In this document: in pieces, positions 24,976 through 36,562 of the stretch
Layout of the letters: each line of letters opens with the position of its first letter
How positions within the stretch are numbered: position 1 is the first letter of the stretch
Origin: Asterella californica
Lineage: Eukaryota > Streptophyta > Marchantiopsida > Marchantiales > Aytoniaceae
Length of the DNA: 64,000 nucleotides
Direction: 5' to 3'
Assembly: GCA_036924285.1 (NCBI GenBank)
Contig: JAYKYS010000001.1
Location: 38,563,501 to 38,627,500, forward strand
The notes under the pieces: model-generated
What the model saw: only the letters and a program-made list of their open reading frames with translations
Told to the model about the DNA's origin: nothing
Databases searched by the model: none
Position numbers and translations under genes: made by a program

Positions 24976-25637
24976 CAGGTGAGCACCTGATGAACGTGCC
25001 CTGATGATCACGCCATTAGGATCTCCTTCACGTTCTTACGGATGTCATCACCGTGCTCTTGATGTTTCTACTTAGCGTTTGGATAAGCCTAACTAATTCC
25101 GCCACAACAGTCCTTTGTCTTGTGTCAAGGGACCAAGTCACTGAAGTGAAAGCATCGCTAAACGAGATTCCAGCAGCCTTGCCACTAAGTGACGGCGGAT
25201 CTGTCACTAGTTTGGCGTGCGTTCAGTGTCTCGATCTTCAGCTTCAGGGCTGCTTGAGTCTTGACTGGTGGGCTTGTCTCATCGTGGCCTCACTATGGTT
25301 TCCGAATTCATTGCTGTGTGTACTTCCGTCTGTAACTGTGTAGGAAGTTAGTATCTGTCTGCGCGAAACATTCTCGACAGGTGCAGGCAGATCGAGCGTG
25401 TACAGTAGAAGGAGGTCGGTCATTCCTCACCGAAAACATCTGTGATTGCTGCTCTGCCGCCTTTGGCCCAGCCTCCTCCTGTGGATTCCGCACTTGCTCT
25501 CAACCGAGTCCTCTCTCTTGGCCCTTTAGCAGAGACAGTTCACATGAGAGCAATCGCAGTAGGTGATGCTTCTTCAGGTGCACCAGTTGTTTGCAGACGT
25601 ACTGATTTTCTGATCTCCGAGATTATAAATGCAACAG
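24976..25637. other. Sequence between two inverted repeat copies
   Basis: This stretch is richer in GC than its surroundings. It contains open frames on + (25053-25343 with hydrophobic patches; 25442-25669) but no convincing family match. It may be the interior of a foldback element bounded by the inverted copies, or unrelated unique DNA. Confidence 0.3.
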
Positions 25638-25860
25638 ACGATTTTAGAGCTACTGATAGCGGGGCTTAGCCCCGCTGTTCTTCTCTTCGGGGTGGTTGTT
25701 GCTTGGCCCTTCAGGTCCTTCTTTCCCTTGTAAGGCTTGATGGGGTCTTCCCATCCGTGTGCTATTCATTCGTTCGCGTTTATCTTGGCCCTTCGGATCC
25801 CTCTTTCCCTTGTAATGCTTGATAGAGTTTTCCCATCCATTGGCTATTCATTGTTTCGTG
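25638..25860 (+). repeat. Dispersed repeat (CCCTTCGGG ... GGCTATTCATT family), copy 3, partly duplicated
   Basis: It begins ACGATTTTAGAGCTACTG, followed by the perfect palindrome AGCGGGGCTTAGCCCCGCT (25658-25676). Two successive units then each contain CTTGGCCCTTC, CTTTCCCTTGTAA and GCTATTCATT (about 105 bp period). The same start and palindrome occur in the reverse copy at 47894-48034. Confidence 0.7.
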
Positions 25861-25935
25861 CTTTTCCTAGTCTTCTCTCTCATGAATGAGGGAGGGGTTT
25901 AGTTTCAACCGTATATTCGTGTAACTTGTTCTAGT

Positions 25936-26294
25936 CGGAGAAGTTTGCTTAATCACACCTGTGATAAGTTTGTTATGCTTGATTAGATTCTTTTTAACGA
26001 TGTGTTGTTTGATAACACCTTTGACTGGTTATAGACTATGAAACTAGTCACTTTGTCATCTTAGTGAAATGTATTTTTATGAGGATCTATTTTTTAAGCA
26101 TGTATTTTATTGTTGAAACATTGGAATTGTAAAGATATTTAGTTACTGTCATAAGTAGTGAAGTGTGAAGAACATGCCAAAGAGACTGGTTTTTACTGTC
26201 GATAGTCAATCAAAGGTGTGATCAAGCAATACATTGTTAAGATGGGTGCGATCAAACACCAAACCTGGTGGAGCTGTGATGAAACAAATTTCTG
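25936..26294. mobile_element. TGATCA foldback element (Mutator-like MITE), copy 2
   Basis: The right arm ends TGATGAAACAAATTTCTG and contains GTGTGATCAAGCAA and GGTGCGATCAAAC; the left arm has GTTTGCTTAATCACACC and TGTTTGATAACACC in the mirrored order. The centre (ACTGGTTATAGAC, AGTCACTTTGTCAT, later AAAGATATTTAGTTA and GACTGGTTTTTACTG) matches copy 1. No coding sequence. The target-site duplication is not recognisable. Confidence 0.75.
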
Positions 26295-26429
26295 CATATA
26301 AGCATGTGTCATTTTACATAATATTATATGCAAATATCATTTAGGTGTAATAATTCATCGTTTTTACATGATGATTAGATAATACTAACAAAAAGTACTG
26401 TGGCACTCGTGTAGATATATTCAACTTCT

Positions 26430-26560
26430 CCATCTTCTGATAGAGGAGGGTATTCTGCAAAAATTTAATTTATTACTTAACCTTTCTGATGGAAAAATTT
26501 AGATAATAAATTAAACTACAATTAGATGTGATGTGTTTGTGAACATCTTCTCAAATATGT
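26430..26560. repeat. Fragment resembling the interior of the GTGCACTT element
   Basis: CTTAACCTTTCTGATGG followed by AGATAATAAATTAAAC resembles CCTAACCCTTCCCGC... GATGATAAATTAAAC near 32600 inside element copy B. The match is short and AT-rich, so the assignment is tentative. Confidence 0.25.
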
Positions 26561-28276
26561 AGTTTCAGAAGCACTTCTTTTCACGTTATCCTTATGCATT
26601 ATGTTTGGATCTCCTCTCATCTCCAGGTCCCATTATCATTTAACATTTTGAGATAAATATAACCTTATATAGTTTGACATTTTAGAATTACGTTTTCTCA
26701 TTTGGTTCTTGTAAATTTTGTTAGTGGGATAGGTTTGAGTGGCCCTATTAGAGAATGTCAAAGTTAAGTCATAATATTCTTATATAACGAAAGGAGAAAG
26801 GTAAGAACATTTGAACGACTAGCTTTGTACTGAACTGCAGTTTAGTTTAGATCTTACTGATGAACAGAGAATACAGTGTCTTTATTAATTATTTCTAACC
26901 ACTGTCGCTTAGAATTGTTATTATGAAGAGTATATTTCTTTACTGCAAAAGTAAACAGACAAAATAGATAAAAAATCAATATGAAAAAACCTATGACATT
27001 TTTCTATAGACATTTCTAGAGTTGCCCCAAAAACACCCCTAAAGATTTCGTCAAAATCGTAACTCTCTTGGGGATCCCCAAAATCTTTCAAAAAGGTTTG
27101 AACTTTTACACCCTTAATATACCTGAAAATGTTTAATTCCAGGGGTTTTTTAACCTTCCAACTCGGAGATTCCATCCTTATTGGCAATACGTGGTGAGAT
27201 GGTCGCGTCATGCTTGTCGTAGCCACGACAGTTGTGCCGGACAGCGTCACTCTCGTCTGCTACCTTCTGTCATGATGGAATGACTGTCACCAGTACGACT
27301 TGGGTAGAGAAGGTCGGGCTATCACTGAAGAAAGAGAAGGAAGGCTTGCTGACACAGGTGCATGGGTAGCTACGTGGTTGCATCTGGGACGTTGAGTTTG
27401 TTCCGGTACCTTGCACTTGAAAAGTTGGCAAATGCTCTCGAAACCCGCCAAAATAGACAAAAGAGGTGAAGATAGTGTAAGTCGAGAAATGTTTTTTCTT
27501 GTCTATCAGCCAAATTTTAACTCTTTTAAACTATTAGTGCGTGTCAAAGCTAAGAGAGAGATTCTCTAACGTCCAGAAAGGAAAACAGCCGAAGTTTATT
27601 GAAAGCCAGTTTTGTATATAGCTGTGAAACGTTTACCATCGACTATGTGAAATGATACAGTAATTTCAGGTTTTAATTAAAAATATTATTCTAAATTACC
27701 TTAAATTACCTTAATGCAAAAATTTATTATTATACAAAAAACCTAAATTATCCTAAATTACCTTAATGCAAAAATTCACAGTCGGAATCTGAAAATAAAA
27801 CACTAAGAAACACTTGTGACGTTTTCTTATGAACACTTTCGAAGATGCCGCATTAAACCTCCACAACCTCTTGGCCGCTATATTAATATTCACCCGCAGG
27901 AGAAGAATACTGAAAAAAGATTCCAGCTTTGGAAAGCTCTATTAGCTTTCAACTTATCTTGTAATAATAATAAAAGAATAATAAAAGAATAATAAAAAGT
28001 CATTGTTGTGCTCTGAAGATTTAATGAATGCCCCTGACACTACGTTGTGCTCAAACACAGTAGTACGATGCGACGGGACTCTATTCCGAATATACCTTCG
28101 ACTGTAGTCCATTTATCTTTACCTAATCTTGGGGGATCCGGACCCCTCCTCTCTCGTGCTTATTATAAAATAAATAAATAATGTGGGTTACAGTGTTTCT
28201 GATTTATAGTATTTTTAACGTTCTCTTATATACGAAATCAATAATAGAATTGATTTCCTTAATAATAAATTCTATT

Positions 28277-28313
28277 ATTTTCGTTAATAATAGAATTGAT
28301 TATTAACGAAAAT
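28277..28313. repeat. Perfect 15 bp inverted repeat
   Basis: ATTTTCGTTAATAAT at 28277-28291 is mirrored exactly by ATTATTAACGAAAAT at 28299-28313 around a 7-base loop. It is AT-rich and could be a cruciform-prone site or the end of a small element. Confidence 0.7.
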
Positions 28314-31049
28314 GCATTTTATGTCTATAAGGACTTTGTTATAACTCAAGAGATAACTCTTTTCATATCATTCCTGTCACATTTAAGATTAATGTACATG
28401 AAATCATATCCTTTTTGGACTATAGTAGAACTACTCCATCTAAGGCCTCAAGTTTTATAACCTATACGGTACGTATATTATATCATTTGTATATTGATTA
28501 ACATAATGAATTAATCTTTTGAATCCAGGTTGAAATATACATATATTTGTAATACACACTGAAATTAAATGTGAACGTATATTATTCTTGCATCTAGACT
28601 ATATATGATAAACCAATATTAGTTGTGCTTTTAGTCATGATGGATAGATGAAGGGCACCTCAAGTAGATTTCTTTGTTGTTGACCAAGTTAGAAAAAGCT
28701 ATGGAGAAGATCATCAAAGAGACTTCAGGTCGTTAAAAGAGCCTATTCTTTGCATTAGATCGATCCTCTCGCCCATATGTACTGCTAAACTCTTTGTGGT
28801 ATCCACTTATGGGTTATATTATGACTGTAGCTTCGATCACTCGTTGTATTAGAACATCACTTTTTTTCTAGACGAATTGTTTTCAAATGAGAAAGAATCG
28901 GGCGTCATCGTCGCATGCTGTAGGGACTACTGGATTCAAGAAACACTTCTCTAATTCATCTCAGAATATATATTCTTTTTATTCTCTAAATAATGATTTT
29001 ATTTATTTTTATATTCTTAACATCGACCGTCTCAGATTTGAACTCTCGAGATCGGAAAACTTAACTAAGAGAGTTGTTAAGGAAGTAACTTTAGTATGTA
29101 TAAAATTTATATTCGATGTCAAATATATCATTTAGACACCAGCGCATCCTATCTCTCACATACAAGTGCATCCTATCTCTCACGTAATGGGTCCACCCAT
29201 AAAAAACAATACGAAGATAGTCAATTCTAAAACAAATTGATAGTAAAACAAGGTGATCAAAGAATAAAAACCATGAATTTATCATCCGCAGAACCGTTTG
29301 TCTTTATCCTTCTTTACATATAAAACCTCATGTTGCATGTGTTAATGGCATCTCTGCACTTACCGTTTTGATTATGCATGCAAAAGTGCAATTATAGCTA
29401 ACAGAAAGAAAAGGACAAACGTTTCATGTAGTTACTGAAAATAACCAACCTAGTTTTGAACTGGATAAAGATGACAAGTTTAAAAATAATAATGATCCTA
29501 AAATACAAATCCACCCGTAGCCGTAGATGTCGATTCAAATAACTGAATATTGAACTGATATCATACGTACTTTCACGGGAACATTAGTTAAATTTAATAT
29601 CCTACTTAAACAATAAAAGTTAAATTGTTAAACTTAAAATCTATAAATAAACTAGATTTCTTACTGTACACATGGTCACTTTGAATCAAAAATCCATAAA
29701 TAGAGGATGAAAAAATATTTCCTTCTTCGTATAAAGCTGCTGGCTTTAAGTGAATAAAAGTATTATTTTTTGTTAATATTAATTTGTGCACTAACCCTTC
29801 CAAGAGGAGAGGTTAGTGAATAAATTAATATCGTTTGCATATATCGTCTCTTCCGCACTTGAAAGAGGTGAATAAGCATCCCCATTCACAACTGTGCACA
29901 GTTCAGATAACAAATAAGATTGGAGCCAAAAATTACAGTTTTTCACATTTTGTGAAATGGCTTCATTTTTAGTTTAGTTTTCGCAGTTGTGAGCGTGGCA
30001 CGAGCGAGATCTGCCACATTGGATCTTCCTCCATGTCTAGCTCAGGTCGAACATGGCTGAAGACAACGAGAGTTCTAGGGTCTCAAAACTACAGAGTACG
30101 GTGCGGAGAGAAAGTTCAAAGTTATCTTTTCAAAAGTGAAACTACAGTAGGCTCGATGAAACCAAACTGTAATAAAAATTTCAAAAACTGTAAAAATTTC
30201 AATTTTGAAACTACATGTGCAGATATGCTCTAAGACTCTCAATACCCTCTCAAAGAGAGTCTTACTCACCTCACCAATAGTAATGGTGAAGAAATTTTCA
30301 ATAAATTAGTGCTTGTTGGGATTGAATTTGAATTTGAATTATTTGATATAGTGAAAATAATCTGATGGGCACTCTTGTAGAGTGAATTAAAGTTACTTGA
30401 TTTCATTCAGAGAGTTCTTTACGGATCTTGCACCTTGTCCTTACAAATTTCTTGATGATGGATTTTACGTCTTAACATACATTCTCTTATAAATCAAGAA
30501 AGTTTTATACCGTGAAAGCTCTACCGGGACTGCGTTTCCGAGATGTTCGACGTTACCCTTCACCACCGCTTTGAAGCATCTTTCGTCCCCGAAGGCACCG
30601 ATACCGGCAGAGCCTTCCGCTACATATAAAAGTTCGCTATCCCTCTGTTCCTTTCATAAATGCTACGGCAAACCATTTATATGTTAGAAACGAAGTCACT
30701 TCCAGCATATTTATTTTCACCTTTACTCTTCCACTAAAATCTGAAGGCTTTTTCTGAAAAGCTGAGTGTTTTTCATGAAATATACATTAATATCTTACAT
30801 CCTACTTATGGATTAGAAAGTTTTCTAATCCATCCTAGTTCTATTGACAGAAAACATCCCTAACCGCCTCAAGAAATGTTTCTCGTTTTCTCGAGGCGTT
30901 CTATAGTACTATTATATAGAAATTATGATTTAAACTAATAGTTACAAAGTTAAAGTGTTAAATGATAGCCAGACAGAGAGTAGCTGACGGATCCAACACG
31001 CACTTCTGAAACTACGTATACAAGTGCGAGACTAAATATCAAATAAAGA

Positions 31050-31074
31050 TTATATATATATATATATATATATT
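31050..31074. repeat. (TA)n microsatellite
   Basis: An uninterrupted run of TA dinucleotides. A shorter one occurs at about 1196-1211 beside inverted-repeat element copy A. Confidence 0.9.
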
Positions 31075-31413
31075 AATTTACTACTAACTCCTTTTTGATA
31101 AAAAATGAAAAATAAATTGAACATGCTGCAATCTTCCGACCTTCACATGGAAAATAATAAATAAAGAAAGTGTTAAATTGCAAAGGAATTGCACAGAGTC
31201 GTCCAAGGAAGTTCTTGCTCTCTTCTTTACGTCTTATTTCCTGTAGATTATCACGTCAAACAAAAATATCATACACGTTGATATACTATTGATTTGTCAT
31301 CCGATGTGAGATAATGGTGGTCATCCAGACTCTTTGGTGCCCGTCAAAGATGTGTTTGACCAAGTCATGTATATGGTAATGTTCTTCACATTGACTTGTT
31401 CAAGAAAACTGGT

Positions 31414-31472
31414 CTGTAGGTTAAACCACTTGGGACACCAATCTTCAGTGTCTCAATTGGTTTAACCTACGG
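31414..31472. ncRNA. Candidate small-RNA hairpin (26 bp imperfect stem)
   Basis: The left arm (31414-31438) contains GTAGGTTAAACCACTTGGGA and the right arm (31448-31472) TCTCAATTGGTTTAACCTAC. They pair with one internal mismatch (C29/T57 of the last two digits) and two G-T pairs around a 9-base loop. Size and near-perfect pairing fit a plant microRNA-type foldback or a small inverted-repeat relic. There is no match to a miRNA family I can name and no coding sequence nearby. Expression is unknown. Confidence 0.35.
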
Positions 31473-31619
31473 TCTTCTAAGAGAATGATCGTGCGTTCAA
31501 CTCCTTGCGGGTAGGGTTAGAGATGCATGCACTGCAAACTATTAACGAAACTTCTGATCCAAGTATCTCTACAAGTAGGAAATTCGGGTAAAAGTTCACT
31601 TTCATTACTGGTTACAAGC

Positions 31620-31936
31620 ATTCTGAGGAAAAAGATAATTAGAGAACTTTGAGAAATATAAGTGTAATTGATTAAAGAGAAGAGAATGAATTTTAACAGA
31701 TCAAGGTGATACTCAAAGACAGAAAGTTAAAATTATATTTCTAAAAATATTAACTCTATTGTAATCATTCCGAGGAAAAAGATAACGTTGTATGACATGA
31801 TAAAAATAATTTAAAAACTTTGAGAAATATAAGTGTAACTGATTAAAGAGAAGACAATGAATTTTAACAGATCAAGGTGATACTCCGAGACAGAAAGTTA
31901 AATTTACATTTCTAAAAATACTATCTCTATTGTAGA
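31620..31936 (+). repeat. Tandem duplication, unit about 150-170 bp
   Basis: ATTCTGAGGAAAAAGATAA at 31620 recurs as ATTCCGAGGAAAAAGATAA at 31767. Both are followed by ACTTTGAGAAATATAAGTG, GAATTTTAACAGATCAAGG and ATTTCTAAAAATA in order. The second unit has about 20 extra bases. Non-coding. Confidence 0.85.
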
Positions 31937-32907
31937 CCACCGGTGATATTTGTTCGAGATAAAATAAAAAGATTGAATTTATACTTCTAAAATATAAAGT
32001 TTATTGCACTTGGATGCATAACCATCAAAATAGAACTGTGAGTACTGCGAGAAGAAGTGCTCCATTTGCGGAATAAAGAAAGTGGAGCATCTCATGAAAA
32101 CGTGTTCTCACTTTTATCTTTTGTTTTGTTTATACTCGGTTTGTAGATTATTTAAAAAAATCAAAGAAAATAGAAAGTGTGTTATGAGACAGCAATGCAG
32201 GTTGTCATTAGTCCGTGTCAAAATTTAATTTTTTATGCTAGCTGCCATTGAACATCAGCTTAAGTAATTATGCAAAAATATGCATGAAACATGCATTTCT
32301 GGCCGGGGACAAGAAGACTGGTAAGCGTGAAGAGAGAGTTATATATAGTAACGTAATTGAAACCAACAATGATTGGGATCTTTTTGAACTTTTACATCTT
32401 TAGTTACAATTCTATAATAAACCATCACTAAATAAAAATTTAAACTAATTTCGAAATAAATATTTTAAAAATATATATCATATATTATACATACCAAAAC
32501 CTATAAAACTTGTAAATTAGATCGCACTCCAAGAACGGTAAGGCCGGCTTTTTGTCTTATCAAAAATCAAGTTTTGTTTAAAGTTTAATGGATCACCTAA
32601 CCCTTCCCGCAGAAAGAGTTAAGATGATAAATTAAACCATTTTGCATTTTTCCCTTCGGAACTTATAATAGTTCCTGCATGGTTCCTGAAAAATAACTGA
32701 TCCCAATCTATGTCATGTATTTCTGTACCGCTAGACAAGTACTTCACAACTTATAAAAGATTAACTTGGAGAAAGGCAAGCACATCTGAGGATAATTTAA
32801 AATTAAATCTGTTTCTCTTAGTACGGGATGCTTCGTCTAGGACGCGCAAAAGGGTGCTGAAAGCGCCGGTAGCCCATCAGCCTGCAACACTTCTTCTCGC
32901 TTATCTC

Positions 32908-33423
32908 CAGAATACGATTTTTGTGCTTGATCACACATCTGTATTCAATCACTTGTTTGATCACACCCCCCATAGTCCCCCCAGGCGGTTACCATGCTAT
33001 GTAAGCATGTAAAAAACCACCAATCACTTGTTTATCACACCCCCCATAGTCACTCCAGCCGGTTACCATGCTATATAAGCATGTAAAAAACCACCAATCA
33101 CTTGTTTGAGCACACCCCCCATAGTCACTCCAGCCGGTTACCATGCTATGTAAGCATGTAAAAAACCACCATTTACGTGCTTCTAAACCTCTATCATTGA
33201 GCCAAGAAAAGAATGCGACGATATCTCGTGTTTCAAATCTATTGTACTAACAGCGAGCTAAGCCACTATGAACTTGTGAACCAAACAGAATATACATGTC
33301 AGGTTCATGGTAACGGGTTGAACTGACTGTACCAGGTCAGGGGTGTGATCAAACAAGTGATCAAATACAAGGGTGTGATCAAGCACAAAATCTGTACTGC
33401 GAGTGTGATCAAGTAAATTTCTG
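32908..33423. mobile_element. TGATCA foldback element (Mutator-like MITE), copy 3
   Basis: The ends are CAGAATACGATTTTTG and AAGTAAATTTCTG. The arms share GTGCTTGATCACAC, GTATT(C/T)(A/G)ATCACTTG and TTTGATCACACCCC, followed by inverse copies at 33345-33418. The flanks CGCTTATCTC (32898-32907) and CGCTGATCTC (33424-33433) form a 10 bp target-site duplication with one mismatch, as expected for Mutator-like elements. It is longer than its relatives because the left arm contains three tandem 75 bp units. Confidence 0.85.
32948..33171 (+). repeat. Three tandem 75 bp units inside foldback copy 3
   Basis: The units are 32948-33022, 33023-33096 and 33097-33171. Each starts ATCACTTGTTT, contains a CACACCCCCCATAGTC block and the small palindrome CATGCTATGTAAGCATG, and ends AAAACCACCA. 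Each unit carries one copy of the arm motif (TTTGATCACACC in unit 1, degraded in units 2 and 3). The array therefore amplified a putative transposase-binding segment. Confidence 0.9.
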
Positions 33424-33540
33424 CGCTGATCTCTTTGTACAGTGGATGAATTCCCTAAACAGGAACAGACTATGATCGACACGTTCATACGGTACTCCAC
33501 AAGCTCCATGTACATATTTTGCGTGTTAGAACTCAGACGA

Positions 33541-33915
33541 CAGCTTTTTGCTTGATCAGTCCCCTAGTACGAAAGTCAAGTTTGATCAGACGTCTCATAT
33601 TGAATCTTGTCTTGCTCGGAGACCTGACTTGCAGTAGCCGGTTTTTGCCAATCACCTTGTCACATCAGCTCGTGTTTTCGAGTTTATATTTTTGATGTGT
33701 ATCAAAGATGGGTGGTACAAATTACACAGGTCATATTTCTTTCTTAGAGTTCGCTATAAAATTCACGTATTCATTTAAGAATAAACTTTAACATGAAATG
33801 ATGACTGGCAAGACGGTCCGTTTCCAGTCAGAGGTCTAATCAAGACAATGTTTTGATAAGAGAGGTATGATCAAGCTTGACTTTGATACTGGGTAATTGA
33901 TCAAGCAAAATACTG
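33541..33915. mobile_element. TGATCA foldback element (Mutator-like MITE), copy 4
   Basis: The left end is CAGCTTTTTGCTTGATCA and the right end TTGATCAAGCAAAATACTG; further mirrored motifs are AAGTTTGATCAGACG and GGTATGATCAAGCTTG. The flanks CTCAGACGA (33532-33540) and CTCAGATGG (33916-33924) agree at 7 of 9 positions, consistent with an aged 9 bp duplication. Centre as in the other copies (ACTGGCAAGAC). Non-coding. Confidence 0.8.
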
Positions 33916-34619
33916 CTCAGATGGTGATGGCTAGTACCCATGCTCCCCATGTTACCCTATGATGGCACATCACTAAAAAGCTCTTTTCTGGCTACGCTGA
34001 CTGAAAGAAATAGAAAAGCAAATATTCTTCACGGAAATTTACTGTAAAAGACATTAAAACCTTCCGAAAATCATTTTACTTTCGAGAATTTGATCTCCAA
34101 AGCCACAAGTGCTTCTGGAATTCTCCATCTAAATGAGGTAATTGCATTCCCTAAATTTTTCTCTTGGAACGGTTAGGTTATAAATTTAAAAGTTATAAAT
34201 TGAATTTAATTACTCGTGGAGGAGATTGTTATGGGAACATGAGAGTCTCTCCGCGTACTTTATTTATGATATTCTTTTTTCGGAACAAGTGCATTACTGC
34301 ATGGAAACGTGCCTCTTAAGTTCACCTACAAATGTTTAGAAATTTATTTATTTTGTTAAGCTCAGAAAGGTAAGTTTAGATCTAAAGTCCTATTTGCTAA
34401 GTTTGATTCATTGTTTTGCCTAATGTATTTTCCAGAAACAAGCAAACTTTGATCATTTTGACTTCTGCCACCGTCAGTGTTACTTTGAACCCTCTCTTAC
34501 CGTGGCTGCTGCGGGTTGAGAGTAAAGATCTCCCAATCATAGTGACTATAAAAGCCAGATAAATTTCTCTGCTATGTAAGCATTTATCTTCGTTTTTTCC
34601 TCTGCCAAAAGTGCATGTT

Positions 34620-36550
34620 GTATAGAGTAATGCACGATCCACAATGGACTTATGAGCATAAGCACACTACCCAAGGGCGGTAAGCCACTGCTCGAGCAGC
34701 GTAGCCCATGATTTCACATTGCTTGCGAGTGACATTACGTTGCTCGACACAAAGTTTTCCAGTGCTTTACGTATACATATTTGGTGTTCGCTTGAGTTTT
34801 CCTCTTACATACATTGGTTAGAACATCACCGCAGGTCTTTCAAGGCTCCCTTTATAAGAGATTTTAATTTGATACACTGTCTGAATATTATCGTGATTCC
34901 CTAACTTAAAAGATTCTAACAACAATTCTTTAATTAAAAAATCAAACCGATTGAAGAACAGACACTGATACTTTTGAACAGGTTCGAATGTCTGATGCTC
35001 TTTGAAGATTCATTTAAGCACTGCTGTGGAAAAAAAGGACTTTTAAAGATCATTTGTTACTAATCTCTAAACAGAGAAGCCAACAAGCAATAGCTTGTTG
35101 GCTACCCCATCCGCCTGTAGCCCGGGCGGCGTGGGGTCGAGGTCGCCTGGCGGGGGGACTCATGCTGTGCAAAGGCAGCAGCATACGGTTGCAGAAAGCC
35201 CCACAGCGAAAAGTGGCCTAAAAACAAATCTCAACAAAAATCTATAAACAGATATAAAGAATTCCTTATCGTTATACGGTTGGAGATGCTCTTACTAGAG
35301 TTATTGGAAATAGCTGAAACGTGAGTTAGTGACAAACACCGTTACGGGTCATTAAGGTATCTATGCAAAGTCAAAGATTGTATATCTGTTGTTGGGTTAT
35401 AATTCACTATCTTTGCACATAGTTAAAACTATCTTTATAATCGAAAACTTACTCGTCATTTTCTTGATTATTCAAACTCTTTTGTATTTTGATCTCATGT
35501 AGTTTCAGTGTTTAATACAAGCAAAGCATACGTAGCATTTGTGTGAAAGTTATTTTCCGAGAGTAAAGGTTAGGTATTAACTTAAATGTCTGAGTTAGTT
35601 GATGTATTCATGAGTATAACTTTTACATCTTGTATCTTTTGAAGCGCGAGAGCCGAGTCAACACTTATGGTTTTTCTCTTGCTTTCTCATGTTTTCAAAC
35701 ATAGACTAATAAATAATATTTATAGAATTTTTAAACTTTTTACATATACTTAATATATATATTTATTTGATAACAATAAACGAACAAAAGTTATCAGAAG
35801 TTAATCGAGCATGCATATTAGATGGAAGTTAGTTAACGTTTAGGTTTCTTTCCATCATCACATCAGAGGGGTACCAACCAAAGGAAACCATAAGGGGTTA
35901 TTGCGTATAGCAGCGAAGAGGGGACCGAATGGAGGATCCAGTCTTTTTCACACCAAGCAAAGGAGGATAAGGCGGGATTGTATCAGGAGAGTCCAACAAA
36001 AAGATGGGGGTTTTCTGATTGGCTAACCGGTTCAACGTGATCTCTTGGAACGTTCACAAGTTTTAGATTACGGAAAGAATTCGGAAAGAGAATTTTAGTG
36101 ATCATTAAATTGAATTTTAAGGTTACGATATCTTTGGGTTTATTATAAGTTTCATTCCATGATATGCAATATGAAATCCAACATTTCCCTTTTTCTCATA
36201 GGTAGAGTTAGCATTCCCCTTTAACTTCTCTGTTTCTGAGAGGAATTGCAAAAGTGAACGTCAATCCGTAAGAGAAAGCATCCGGATTACTCTTACATAT
36301 GTAAACAAGTTTTAGTTCTTTTCCTTTGCATTTTCCTGTGGGTTTTCCTTAGCAACCACACGTGCGACTTAGGAAAAGTATGTGCTGTCGTTCAGTTTGA
36401 GTACGATGAGTTATAGCTTATAAACTCCCAAGAAGATAACCCACTTTTTCCAAGTCTGTTTTCACTGGGGAAGTATTTAGAAATCAATTTGGAACACATT
36501 ACTCTTATGATTCTTTCAGTGCTTGATAATCCACATTCGCTCCGCGAAGC
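34620..36550. other. Gene-poor stretch with one structured GC-rich island
   Basis: No protein family was recognised on either strand. The only distinct item is the set of hairpins at 35079-35200. Confidence 0.4.
35079..35200. other. GC-rich cluster of stem-loops
   Basis: A perfect 10 bp stem (GCCAACAAGC / GCTTGTTGGC, 35079-35102, AATA loop) is followed at once by ACCCCA.CCGCC pairing with GGCGG..TGGGGT (35104-35137). A third, ATGCTG...CAGCAT, lies near 35161-35187. The island is far richer in GC than its flanks. It could be a structured RNA gene or the end of a small transposon. No tRNA A/B boxes or known RNA family could be assigned. Confidence 0.4.
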
Positions 36551-36562
36551 CTCGGGAGGTTA

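Larger units (their letters stand above)
26561..31410. other. Long gene-poor stretch; simple repeats and palindromes only
   Basis: No protein family could be recognised on either strand. Present are duplicated TAAATTACCTTAATGCAAAAATT blocks (27690-27775), a run of AATAATAAAAG units (27960-27998), a perfect 15 bp inverted repeat near 28277-28313, a short hairpin CACTAACC/GGTTAGTG at 29794-29823, and a (TA)n run at about 31050-31074. A minus-strand open frame at 26921-27250 is unassigned. Confidence 0.4.
32283..34616. mobile_element. GCATGC..GTGCACTT inverted-end element, copy B, with nested insertions
   Basis: The left end TGCATGAAACATGCATTTCTGG and right end GCCAAAAGTGCATGTTG are degenerate inverted versions of the copy A ends. 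Interior blocks match copy A, most clearly 34152-34350 with 1902-2096. Two TGATCA foldback elements (32908-33423 and 33541-33915) lie inside it, each with its own target-site duplication, which accounts for most of the extra length relative to copy A. Copy B is therefore older than those insertions. Confidence 0.5.

Noticed and set aside
25442..25669. Receptor-kinase-like juxtamembrane signature (SEIINATDDF)
   Set aside because: Only about ten residues match. The frame then enters the dispersed repeat and stops, and no kinase subdomains follow.
32948..33171. Spaced direct repeats considered as a CRISPR-like array
   Set aside because: The units are contiguous 75 bp tandem repeats without unique spacers, inside a transposon of a eukaryotic genome.
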